Below, piece by piece: positions 18,178 to 26,181 of a stretch of DNA of 64,000 nucleotides. Origin of the DNA: JBJMQS01 sp045802605 (lineage in GTDB: Bacteria > Planctomycetota > Planctomycetia > Gemmatales > Gemmataceae); contig JBJMQS010000037.1 in the NCBI GenBank assembly GCA_045802605.1, forward strand, positions 124,001-188,000. Direction: 5' to 3'. Below the pieces are notes generated by a model. It saw only the letters and a list, made by a program, of their open reading frames with translations, was not told the origin of the DNA and made no database searches. Position 1 is the stretch's first letter; each line of letters opens with the position of its first letter. A program made the position numbers and the translations under genes.

Positions 18178-20202
18178 ATGTCTTCGCAGCAAACCACGCC
18201 AAGCGGCCTGACAAACTTCATCGCAAACTCCCGCGCGACGGCGGGCCGGGTGCTGATCGTCATTGGTCTGGTTCTGATCGGCCTCGCCACATGGGCGGTC
18301 TGGGTCAACTACGAGAGCTTGACCCCTAACTGGCCGCTGATTGCCTGGGCCGCGATTCCCGCCTTCGGCGTCATTTCACTTGGTTTTTGGCTTGCCTTCG
18401 GTGAGTCGGCGGACCCTGAAGAAACCGGCCGACTGTCAGTGCTTGCACTCGCGGCCCTCTTCGGCGGCACTACGTTCCTGTTTGGATTGGCGTTTCTGTT
18501 TATCCAAAGCGAAGCCGTGGTCAGCTTGTTAACGCTCGGCGATCGCACCCATGCATGGAAGGTTCTCGCGGGTTTGGCGGCCGTCGTGTTCGGACTCGCT
18601 CTGATGTTCGCCGGCATGCAAGCGGTGCGTTCCGCGGAACGCCGTTCCGTCACGCTTCGCCGCGCGGTGTACGGTTTCAATGCGTTTCTCACGGGCTTCT
18701 TGCTGTTGGCTGTGCTGGTGATCGTCAATGTTTTATCGGTCTTGAAATTGCCCGCGGCGATCGATGCCACCCGGTCGGGCCGCAATTCACTCTCCGATGC
18801 AACCATCAAGCTGTTGGCCTCCGTCGATCGGCCGCTGCACGTTTATCTCATCTACGAAGATCGCGGCTTCCTCTACGAAGAGGCGCAGAACTTCCTGCGG
18901 CTCTGCCAGGAGCGCAGCCCGCGAGTCACCGTGGATGAGCTGAGCATCGCGAACCCCGGCCTCACCGCGCGGCTGCGCGAACTGCTCAAGAAGTATCCGC
19001 AAATCCCAGGCACCGATCCGCTCGGCATGCTCTTGGTCTACGGCGAGGAGAAACCGGAAAACTCCAGCTTCGTTCGCTTGCGCGACCTGGTCAGCGAAGA
19101 CATGTCACCGCGCGGAGAATCGAATGCGAAGTTCCAGGGCGAAGTGAAATTTGGCACGGAGCTTTCGTTCTTGATGTCGGGCAAGCAGAAGACCGCGGTT
19201 TACTTCACACAAGGACACAACGAGCCGGACCTCAACGACTCTGCCAAGCCAAACGGGCTAGGCAAGCTCAAGGATCGACTCGAGAAGCGCAACTTCGAGG
19301 TCAAGCCGCTGACGTTCGAAGCGGTGACTCCGAAGGTGCCCGACGATGCCAAGATCGTGGTTTTCCCGAACCCGAAGCGAGCAATCAACGAAGCCGAAGC
19401 CGACGCGTTGAAAGCCTTTATTGAACGTGGCGGCAAGTTGATTGCACTGCTCGATGTCCCGTCTGATAATCGCACAGACAAGACCATGCCACCGACCGGC
19501 CTTGAGGCGTTGCTTGCGCAATATGGTGTGGAAGTGACTGCCACCCGTGTTATTTCAGTCGTCGGCATTCGCGGCGCAATTTCCGAGGATCCCGACATCG
19601 TACTCGCAGGTGTCACGACCGTCGCCGAGGATAACCCGATCACCGCGGCGTTCGGCGACATGCCGCTAGTCTTTCAATCAGTGCGCGTGATTCGAGCGTT
19701 GCCCACGCCCCCGCCAGGCTATCGAGCGACGCCGCTCATTGCGACGGCCAATACTGCATGGGTTGAGTCTGATTTGCAAGCCAATGTCGAGCAAATCACG
19801 AAGAAAATCATCGAAGATCCCGAGGAACGTCGGGCCCGATTGAAAGAGCGATCGATCCCGTTTGTTGTGGCGGTGGCGACATCATCGACAACCATGCCCG
19901 GCGCTCCGCCGTCTGAATCCAAACCCAAGCTCGCGGTCTTCGGCGATATCAACTTCGTCAGCAATCAAACGCTGGGCAATGCCCAAGCGGGGACAGTTTA
20001 CTTTGACCTCTTCGCCAGCAGCCTGGAATGGCTGCGCGAGCGGCCGAGCAACATCGGCATCGAGCCGCGGTCTTACCCCATGTTTGAAATGAACGCGGAT
20101 GTGGGGCAGCGGGCAGGACAATTGATTTGGATGCCGCTTCTGGTGGCAGTGTTAGCGATTGGCGGACTGGGATTAGGCGTGTGGATTGTCCGCCGGCAAT
20201 GA
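18178..20202 (+). CDS. GldG-like ABC transporter auxiliary protein
   Basis: A 674-residue membrane protein. Several N-terminal helices span about 20-195, a large extracytoplasmic domain follows to about 645, and one C-terminal helix (LLVAVLAIGGLGLGVWI) closes it. The extracytoplasmic part contains KTAVYFTQGHNEPDL, AKIVVFPNPKRAINEAEADA and FIERGGKLIALLDVPSD, characteristic of the ABC-type uncharacterised transport / GldG auxiliary domain family. In Bacteroidetes GldG works with GldA and GldF in gliding. Outside that phylum, homologues sit in similar operons without known motility. It ends inside the upstream extension of the DUF4340 gene, indicating tight coupling. Confidence 0.88.
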   Translation: MSSQQTTPSGLTNFIANSRATAGRVLIVIGLVLIGLATWAVWVNYESLTPNWPLIAWAAIPAFGVISLGFWLAFGESADPEETGRLSVLALAALFGGTTFLFGLAFLFIQSEAVVSLLTLGDRTHAWKVLAGLAAVVFGLALMFAGMQAVRSAERRSVTLRRAVYGFNAFLTGFLLLAVLVIVNVLSVLKLPAAIDATRSGRNSLSDATIKLLASVDRPLHVYLIYEDRGFLYEEAQNFLRLCQERSPRVTVDELSIANPGLTARLRELLKKYPQIPGTDPLGMLLVYGEEKPENSSFVRLRDLVSEDMSPRGESNAKFQGEVKFGTELSFLMSGKQKTAVYFTQGHNEPDLNDSAKPNGLGKLKDRLEKRNFEVKPLTFEAVTPKVPDDAKIVVFPNPKRAINEAEADALKAFIERGGKLIALLDVPSDNRTDKTMPPTGLEALLAQYGVEVTATRVISVVGIRGAISEDPDIVLAGVTTVAEDNPITAAFGDMPLVFQSVRVIRALPTPPPGYRATPLIATANTAWVESDLQANVEQITKKIIEDPEERRARLKERSIPFVVAVATSSTTMPGAPPSESKPKLAVFGDINFVSNQTLGNAQAGTVYFDLFASSLEWLRERPSNIGIEPRSYPMFEMNADVGQRAGQLIWMPLLVAVLAIGGLGLGVWIVRRQ

Positions 20203-20221
20203 TGGGAGCAGCGACGGCCTC

Positions 20222-22759
20222 ATGAATTTCAAGACCACGTACGCACTATTTGGCGCACTAATTGTGATCCTCGTGATCGCAGCGTTCATGCTGCTCACGG
20301 GGCCGAAGCCGGGCGATGAAGGCTTGCTCCTGCAAGGCCCGGCCGCGGAGAAGTTGGCGAGCAAAGACTTCGACACATTGACGATCGAGCGCAAAGGTGC
20401 GCAGCCGGAGTCGCTGACGTTTACACGGGTGGACGACAAGCGCTGGAAGCTCGACAAGCCATTCGAGGCGCGGGTGGATTCGTCGGCGGTTGAGCGAGCC
20501 GTCAGTGATTTGCTTTCGGCCCGCCGCGACGGCAAACACGACATTCGCAGTGGCCTCGCGGACTTGGGGCTCGATCCTCCGTCACTGGTGGTTTCACTGG
20601 GACGCAGCGGGAAAACCGCGTACAGCGTATCGCTGGGAAACACAACGCTCGGCGCCGATGCCAAAGTGTTCGCTCTAAGCAGCGAACGGCCGAAAACGCC
20701 AATGGCCATTCGCCGCGCATCGCTCTCGGCGTTGCTCAAAGCCGACGCCAAAGATGCGACCAATGCCGGTGAGTTGGCGAGGGGCATCGCTGATTTCCGC
20801 TCCCGCGATCTATTGCTCGAAGGGGCGGGGTTCAGCCCGGCTGATGTGGTTCGCGAAGTGAAGATCACCGACGGCAAATCCACAATCGACTTGGCGAAAC
20901 AAGATAGCGGCTGGAAATTCGAGCAGCCAGCGAACCTCGGCAACGCGGACGCCAAGGGCGACGCGGCCTCGCCGGAAGGGACGCCGCTCTCCGGGGTTGA
21001 ACCATTGATCAAGTCGCTCGCTGACATCAAGCCGGCGAGCGCGGCGGACATCATAGATAACCCAGCCGATTTCGCGAGCTTCGGCCTGGAGCCTGGCAAG
21101 GAGGTCGGGCCTCGGGTTGAGATCGTCCGCAAGGGTGCGGACGACAAATCCACTGTCACCGAAACGCTGCTGGTGGGAAAGAAGGACGATAAATCCGATC
21201 AGATCTTCGTCCGTCTGGCCGGCGAAAAATCGGTCGCCAAGGTGCCCGCCAAATTGCTCGAGCCCATCACACGAACCCTGGCACGGCCCGTTAACCTGCG
21301 CGATCGGCAACTGCTCGCCTTCAATCCCAATGAGTGCGACGGGATCGACATCAAGCTGGGAAGTGATGACAAGCCGCTGGAATTGCGCAAAGTTGGCGAG
21401 CAAGCGACCTGGAAGCTATTCGACTCCGACGCTTCATCGCAGTTGGCCAATACCGCGAACGTGCGCGATTTGTTAAGTTCGCTCAGCGGTAAAGTGGTGA
21501 AGGATTTCCCGGAAGCAAACGCGACCGATGCGGCGCTGGGCTTCGATCACCCGGCGGCCGAGATTACGCTCTGGGTCCGCGGGATTCTGCCTGAGCCCAA
21601 GAAAGAGGCTGCCGCGGAGAAGGAGAAATCCAAAGACGCGCCGAAGGAAAAAGAACCGGCCAAAGAAAGTCCTCCCAAGCCGGAGGAGAAGCCAGCCGCG
21701 CCGACCATGCCAAAACTTCAGAGTCCCAATGCCCGGCTCATCTTCGGCAAGCGAGACAAGGACTTGCTCTACGTGCGCCGCATCACCAAAGACAAAGACG
21801 GCAAGGACGTCAAAGCGGATTTTGCAGTTTCGGAATCGTTGCTGCCCAAGGTGACTCGCGGACGGATTGAATACGTCGATCCCACGTTGCCATCGTTTGT
21901 GAATGCCGCCGTGCAAAAGCTAGCCTTCAACCGCGGCAACGAAGCGTACCTTATCGAGAAGCAAGACAAAGCGCCGGAGTGGATCATTCGTCAGCCCGCT
22001 GACCGCGCCGACCGCGCGGCCGACCCGTATCGGGTGGAACAGGTTCTCTCCGAGTTAGCGAAACTCAAAGTCGAAAAGCTGTGGTCCGAAAAACCATCTG
22101 AGCGCGAGCTCGAACGCTATGGCCTGAAGACCCCGCGGCTCAAAGCGACCGTCACCACTAAGGACGGCGACAAGACGCAGGACCGCACCTATTCCTTCGG
22201 CGTCGAAACCGATGATAAGTCGGGCATCTATGCCCGGCAAAACGAACGCGAATTGGTGTTCATCGTGCGCAAAGATGCGATCAGCGGCTTGGAATCGGCG
22301 GAATTGCAAGACCCTGCCGTCTATCACATCGATCCATCCAAAGTCACCGGTATCAAATTGACCGGCTGGAAAGACATCGTCGGCCAGCCCACAACCCGCG
22401 ATTTGGAACGCAAGGGGCCAAGCAACTGGGCACTGCGCGGCGATGCCAGTGTTAAGCTCAATCCTGCCCAGTGCGAATCGTTTCTAAAAGCCGTGTCCGA
22501 CATTCATGCCGAGAAGTTCGTGGCGCACAAATCCGGTCCGAAGGATGAACAAAAATTGACGGTGCCAGCCGGTGCACTGGAAATCACGATCGCGCTCGAA
22601 GGCGAAAAAGACCCGGTCACACTGACGATTGGCGGGGTGGATGCCGAGGGTAAAAACTATTACGCCATGAGCAACAAGTTAGCGGGCGATGTATTCACGC
22701 TGCCCAAAGGCATCTTCGAAGCCGTGAAAGCGAAGCCCGCGTATTTTGCGGCGGAGTAA
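20222..22759 (+). CDS. DUF4340 domain protein
   Basis: An 845-residue protein with a single N-terminal anchor (YALFGALIVILVIAAFMLL, about 5-25) and repeated DUF4340-type beta units, visible as recurring segments such as LTFTRVDDKRWKLDKPFEAR near 65 and WIIRQPADRADRAADPYRVE near 590. A Lys/Glu/Pro-rich linker lies at about 455-500. The ATG at 20222 is preferred to a TTG at 20186, which is inside the GldG-like gene. DUF4340 proteins are commonly encoded right after GldG-like genes and are assumed to be periplasmic partners of the transporter. It is the last gene of the operon and is followed by a nested palindrome. Confidence 0.85.
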   Translation: MNFKTTYALFGALIVILVIAAFMLLTGPKPGDEGLLLQGPAAEKLASKDFDTLTIERKGAQPESLTFTRVDDKRWKLDKPFEARVDSSAVERAVSDLLSARRDGKHDIRSGLADLGLDPPSLVVSLGRSGKTAYSVSLGNTTLGADAKVFALSSERPKTPMAIRRASLSALLKADAKDATNAGELARGIADFRSRDLLLEGAGFSPADVVREVKITDGKSTIDLAKQDSGWKFEQPANLGNADAKGDAASPEGTPLSGVEPLIKSLADIKPASAADIIDNPADFASFGLEPGKEVGPRVEIVRKGADDKSTVTETLLVGKKDDKSDQIFVRLAGEKSVAKVPAKLLEPITRTLARPVNLRDRQLLAFNPNECDGIDIKLGSDDKPLELRKVGEQATWKLFDSDASSQLANTANVRDLLSSLSGKVVKDFPEANATDAALGFDHPAAEITLWVRGILPEPKKEAAAEKEKSKDAPKEKEPAKESPPKPEEKPAAPTMPKLQSPNARLIFGKRDKDLLYVRRITKDKDGKDVKADFAVSESLLPKVTRGRIEYVDPTLPSFVNAAVQKLAFNRGNEAYLIEKQDKAPEWIIRQPADRADRAADPYRVEQVLSELAKLKVEKLWSEKPSERELERYGLKTPRLKATVTTKDGDKTQDRTYSFGVETDDKSGIYARQNERELVFIVRKDAISGLESAELQDPAVYHIDPSKVTGIKLTGWKDIVGQPTTRDLERKGPSNWALRGDASVKLNPAQCESFLKAVSDIHAEKFVAHKSGPKDEQKLTVPAGALEITIALEGEKDPVTLTIGGVDAEGKNYYAMSNKLAGDVFTLPKGIFEAVKAKPAYFAAE

Positions 22760-22768
22760 AACTGAAAC

Positions 22769-22886
22769 ATTTCGTGGCCGGGTCTGAAGGTCGCCGTTGG
22801 CGACCGAAGGCCCGGGCAGTGGCAAGCGCTTGCGGGCTCACCAGGCCTTCGGTCGCTGTGGGCGACCTCAGACCCGGCCACGAAAT
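22769..22886. repeat. Nested palindrome after the Gld-like operon
   Basis: Outer arms begin ATTTCGTGGCCGGGTCTGA at 22769 (to 22795) and mirror at 22861-22886 with one unpaired base. Inside are GCGACCGAAGGCC (from about 22800) and its reverse complement (from 22843), and the perfect palindrome GCAAGCGCTTGC. A degenerate third partial copy of the arm appears at about 22901-22942 (AGCCACGAAAT, GGCGACGAAAT). It lies 10 bases after the DUF4340 stop and could act as terminator. Confidence 0.75.
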
Positions 22887-22971
22887 CTGAAATCTTCAGA
22901 CCAAGCCACGAAATGCACGAAGATTCAAACCTGGCGACGAAATCTACGTAGCCTCTGGGCTGGTCACGAAC

Positions 22972-24201
22972 ATGCATAGACTTGGCGCCCCAGGTAAGAG
23001 AAACGATGGCTCGAGCCGTCGGTTAACCCTGCTCGCCGCACTTCTCGGGTGGTCATTCGACGGCATTGAGATGGGCTTGGTGCCCGTGATCGCCCGGCCC
23101 GCATTGAGTCAATTGCTTGGACCGGGCACTTCCGAAGAACTCATTCGACAATGGAATGGTACGCTGGCGATCGCTTTCCTTTTGGGTGCCGCGATCGGCG
23201 GAGTTTTCTTCGGCTGGCTCGGCGACCGCATCGGCCGGGTGCGGGCCATGGCCCTCGCCGTTCTCGCATATTCAGGCCTCACGGGGCTCTCCGCACTGGC
23301 AGCGACGCCGGCACAACTGGCTTGGCTGCGCTTCGCCGCGGCCCTCGGCATGGGCGGCGAGTGGGCCCTCGGCGTCGCGCTCGTCGTCGAAACTTGGCCG
23401 GACTCCGCTCGGCCATGGTTGGCGGGAATAATCGGGGCTGCGGTCAGCTTCGGCTACATTATTGCCGCTGTCGTGTCGGCGTGGGCGGACCCGGCGAACT
23501 GGCGCATGCTGTTTGCACTGTGCGCTCTGCCCGCGCTGTTGACGTTTTTCCTGCGCACGATGGTGCCGGAGTCGCCGCGCTGGCAGAACCTCAGCGGTCC
23601 CAAACCGCGCATCAAAGAATTGTTCGGACCTCGGTTGCGACAAAGAACGCTGCTCGGAATTACCGCCGGCTCGTTGGTCATGGTCGCGATCTGGGGCGCC
23701 ATTCAATCCACGCAAGTCTGGGCTCAGTCGTTGGCAGGTCCCGCGGCCGGCGCGAAAGCTCAAATCGTGTCCGCGGCCGCGGCCATGGTGGGGGCCATCG
23801 TCGCGCCCGTATCACTGGCGCGACGATCTCGCAAACTGGGTTACGCGATTTTGAGCGCGGCCGCGTTTCTGAGCGCGGAGTATTTGTTCTTAGGGCATGC
23901 CCAATTCGGCGGATCGTTTCTAATCTCCGTGGGAATCGCTGGGCTGTGCACCGGCGCATTCAACGGTTGGCTGCCGCTCTATCTGCCGGAGTTGTTCCCC
24001 ACGCGATTGCGGGCGACCGGGCAGGGCACCTGCTACAACGCCGGCCGCGTTTTGGCGGCGGCTGGGGTGTGGATGAGCATCAGCCCCATGGATTTCGCCG
24101 GCAACTACGCCCGAGCCGGCGCGATCGTAGCGGGGGCTTATGGTTTGGGGATACTTCTGGCGTGGTGGTTGCCGGAGACGGTGGGTAAAGATCTCGAATA
24201 A
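22972..24201 (+). CDS. MFS transporter, sugar/aromatic acid symporter-like
   Basis: A 409-residue major facilitator superfamily permease with 12 predicted helices. The loop motif between helices 2 and 3 is GWLGDRIGRVRAM, the classic GxLaDrxGrkxxl. The sequence PELFPTRLRATGQGTCYNAG near residue 340 matches the second-half motif of the SP/AAHS-type carriers (PE..PT..R..G). The N-terminus WSFDGIEMGLVPVI is like the DGxD motif of aromatic acid:H+ symporters, with Glu in place of the second Asp. Substrate is not determined. It ends in a 23-base perfect inverted repeat shared with the next, convergent gene. Confidence 0.88.
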   Translation: MHRLGAPGKRNDGSSRRLTLLAALLGWSFDGIEMGLVPVIARPALSQLLGPGTSEELIRQWNGTLAIAFLLGAAIGGVFFGWLGDRIGRVRAMALAVLAYSGLTGLSALAATPAQLAWLRFAAALGMGGEWALGVALVVETWPDSARPWLAGIIGAAVSFGYIIAAVVSAWADPANWRMLFALCALPALLTFFLRTMVPESPRWQNLSGPKPRIKELFGPRLRQRTLLGITAGSLVMVAIWGAIQSTQVWAQSLAGPAAGAKAQIVSAAAAMVGAIVAPVSLARRSRKLGYAILSAAAFLSAEYLFLGHAQFGGSFLISVGIAGLCTGAFNGWLPLYLPELFPTRLRATGQGTCYNAGRVLAAAGVWMSISPMDFAGNYARAGAIVAGAYGLGILLAWWLPETVGKDLE

Positions 24202-24283
24202 GAGTTAACCGCAGAGAACGCAGCGAGCGCTGAGCAAACCAATTCAGGTTTTGGTTTTCTCTGCGTTCTCTGCGGTTAACTCT
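24201..24283. repeat. Long hairpin, CGCAGAG-type family, convergent junction
   Basis: Arms AGAGTTAACCGCAGAGAACG (24201-24220, continuing to 24223) and its perfect reverse complement at 24261-24283, 23 paired bases with a 37-base loop. It fills the whole gap between the stop codons of the MFS gene and the convergent secreted-protein gene, so it may terminate both. It belongs with the elements at 41952, 47684, 50539, 51513, 54430, 55861 and 61916. Confidence 0.85.
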
Positions 24284-24284
24284 T

Positions 24285-26096
24285 CTACTGCTTAATTTCC
24301 AACTTGACCGGCGTCGGGATCGTGCCCGCCTTTACGGTCACGGATGTGTAGCCCTTGGTCTTTCGCGGCGGGTTTACGCAGCCAAGCCTGTAGTCGCCGG
24401 GGGGCAAGCTTGCGAACACAAAGTTTCCCTCGGCGTCGATCACGGTCGTCTTGACCACATCCCACTTCGGCCCCGATGTGTACAGCGTTACCGTGAGGCC
24501 CTTCTGCAGCACTTCGCCGTAATACACCTGGCCTTTGATCGAGCCCAGTGGGATCGGCGGATCGACAATCGCGACATCCACTCGCTTGACCGTCGTGAGC
24601 CCGACACCGTTGGTGAAGCGGACATACACCGGCACCGGCAGCTTGCTATCTGGAATTAAGAGCTTGGCCGCGAAGATTCGCGGCGGCGCGCCACTGACTT
24701 GCGGGGCAATCGCTTCGGCCAGCACTGGCTTCGGCTCTGCTGGGAACTTACCATCGGGCCCGGCGACAGGCGGCTCGGCACCGACAAAGAACTCGACGCG
24801 AGTGATGCCCGAATCCGGATCTTCGCCAACCGCCCGCAGACTCAGAAGTTGTCCGCGCTCAACGGTCATCGGCTTGCCGACTTCGACGTCGAAGTCGCCT
24901 TTAGGCGGCGTGTCGTCCAAGACGAGCAGGCCTTGTGCTTCCAAAAGTTTGTTGTCTGGCGTGGTCAAGGTCGCGGCCAAGGTGCATGGGCCATAAATTC
25001 CGCGTGTGTCCAAGTGCGGTGCCCAGGCACGAGCCACGGTAGTGACCGCCAGATCTCCCTCAGGAGTCACGAGCGCGGCCGCGCGCTGTTCGCGCGGGCC
25101 CACGTGAGTGAATGTCTGCGCGACCACACGGTTGGTGCCGACGCCTTGGCCGAAGGTCAATTTCAAATTTGCATTCCCTGGCGCGTTGAAAGCGGCAACC
25201 CGGGCGACCACGTCTTGGCCCGGACGTGCGAATGGCCGCACATCGACGCGCAGGCCGCTTTCGATCACTTTGAGAAACGGCCCGGAGTCCTTGTCTTGAG
25301 CGACATGGAAGTTGCCGCGGAAGACGACAGCTCGCTCAACGCCATCAACCGTCAACGAGAAGAACCCTTCGTCCACCGCGCCGATGAGCCCGGCTGCGTA
25401 GAGAATCACTTCCTTCTGATCCGCGGACAGTACCCCTCGGGTGACGCCTTTGAGCTCATCGATGACGAGGCCCGGCACGTCATTCGGGGCGATCGTCAAC
25501 TCGACCGGGCAAGGCGGACCTTGGAAATCGACGGCACTGACCTTGACCACCAACTTGTTTTCGGTGCCGAAGAAGGTTGCAGTGGTGTTGCTCAAGAAGC
25601 TCGCGGGGTTGCGCAGCTTAACGGTCTGCAGCGATTCATTGGCCGGATCGTTGGAACCTTTCCCGACAACTGTGACGGAGAATTGCATTGAGGCTGGCAG
25701 CTCGACACCCGGGAGCTCGGTGGTCGTAGCGATCGCGCCGGTCGGCGCGACCGCGGGGGCCGCCACAGATTTCATTGCAATTTTCTCAAGCCGCGGGCTG
25801 CCGCTGGTTCCAGCGGCGAGCGTCTTCTCGGCGGTGGCCACGGGCAAGGTGCCAGCGCGGACTTCGAACGTCAGCGTGGGCCGATCCTCGGTTGGATTCA
25901 CGCCGTAGAGGTAAAGCGGCTGCGTGATGTTGGTGCGCAGATCGAGCTGCACCGCACCCGAGGGAATGGCGGTCAAGTTCGGGTCAGGGCTCAGAAAGGC
26001 CCAGGGCTTGTCGGTCTGTTGAGCCGCGAGCGAGCCTCCGATGCCGAACCACGCCGCCGCGGCGAGAGCGAATCGATACAGATTTGCCAGACTCAT
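24285..26096 (-). CDS. Secreted protein with C-terminal carboxypeptidase-regulatory-like domain
   Basis: A 603-residue exported protein. The signal peptide MSLANLYRFALAAAAWFGIG to LAAQQ occupies about 1-26. The ATG at 26096 is chosen because AAGGA lies 7 bases upstream, and a longer frame reaching 26222 overlaps the neighbouring gene. The central part has several beta-sandwich-like segments. Residues about 520-600 (GSIKGQVYYGEVLQKGLTVT to AEGNFVFASLPPGDYRLGC) form a carboxypeptidase-regulatory / Cna-B-like fold, usual in surface-exposed proteins. No catalytic motif was found. It lies 85 bases downstream of the caspase-like gene and may be transcribed with it. Confidence 0.75.
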   Translation of the reverse strand: MSLANLYRFALAAAAWFGIGGSLAAQQTDKPWAFLSPDPNLTAIPSGAVQLDLRTNITQPLYLYGVNPTEDRPTLTFEVRAGTLPVATAEKTLAAGTSGSPRLEKIAMKSVAAPAVAPTGAIATTTELPGVELPASMQFSVTVVGKGSNDPANESLQTVKLRNPASFLSNTTATFFGTENKLVVKVSAVDFQGPPCPVELTIAPNDVPGLVIDELKGVTRGVLSADQKEVILYAAGLIGAVDEGFFSLTVDGVERAVVFRGNFHVAQDKDSGPFLKVIESGLRVDVRPFARPGQDVVARVAAFNAPGNANLKLTFGQGVGTNRVVAQTFTHVGPREQRAAALVTPEGDLAVTTVARAWAPHLDTRGIYGPCTLAATLTTPDNKLLEAQGLLVLDDTPPKGDFDVEVGKPMTVERGQLLSLRAVGEDPDSGITRVEFFVGAEPPVAGPDGKFPAEPKPVLAEAIAPQVSGAPPRIFAAKLLIPDSKLPVPVYVRFTNGVGLTTVKRVDVAIVDPPIPLGSIKGQVYYGEVLQKGLTVTLYTSGPKWDVVKTTVIDAEGNFVFASLPPGDYRLGCVNPPRKTKGYTSVTVKAGTIPTPVKLEIKQ

Positions 26097-26181
26097 GTGC
26101 ATGTCCTTCGATAGGAACCGACCGCGAAGAGCAAAACGGCGCTTTCGCGATTTTCCAGTCAATATATTCCGCGGCCAGTCG

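Noticed and set aside
23151..24188. A 345-residue plus-strand frame
   Set aside because: It is a frame-shifted shadow of the MFS transporter and lacks hydrophobic segments.
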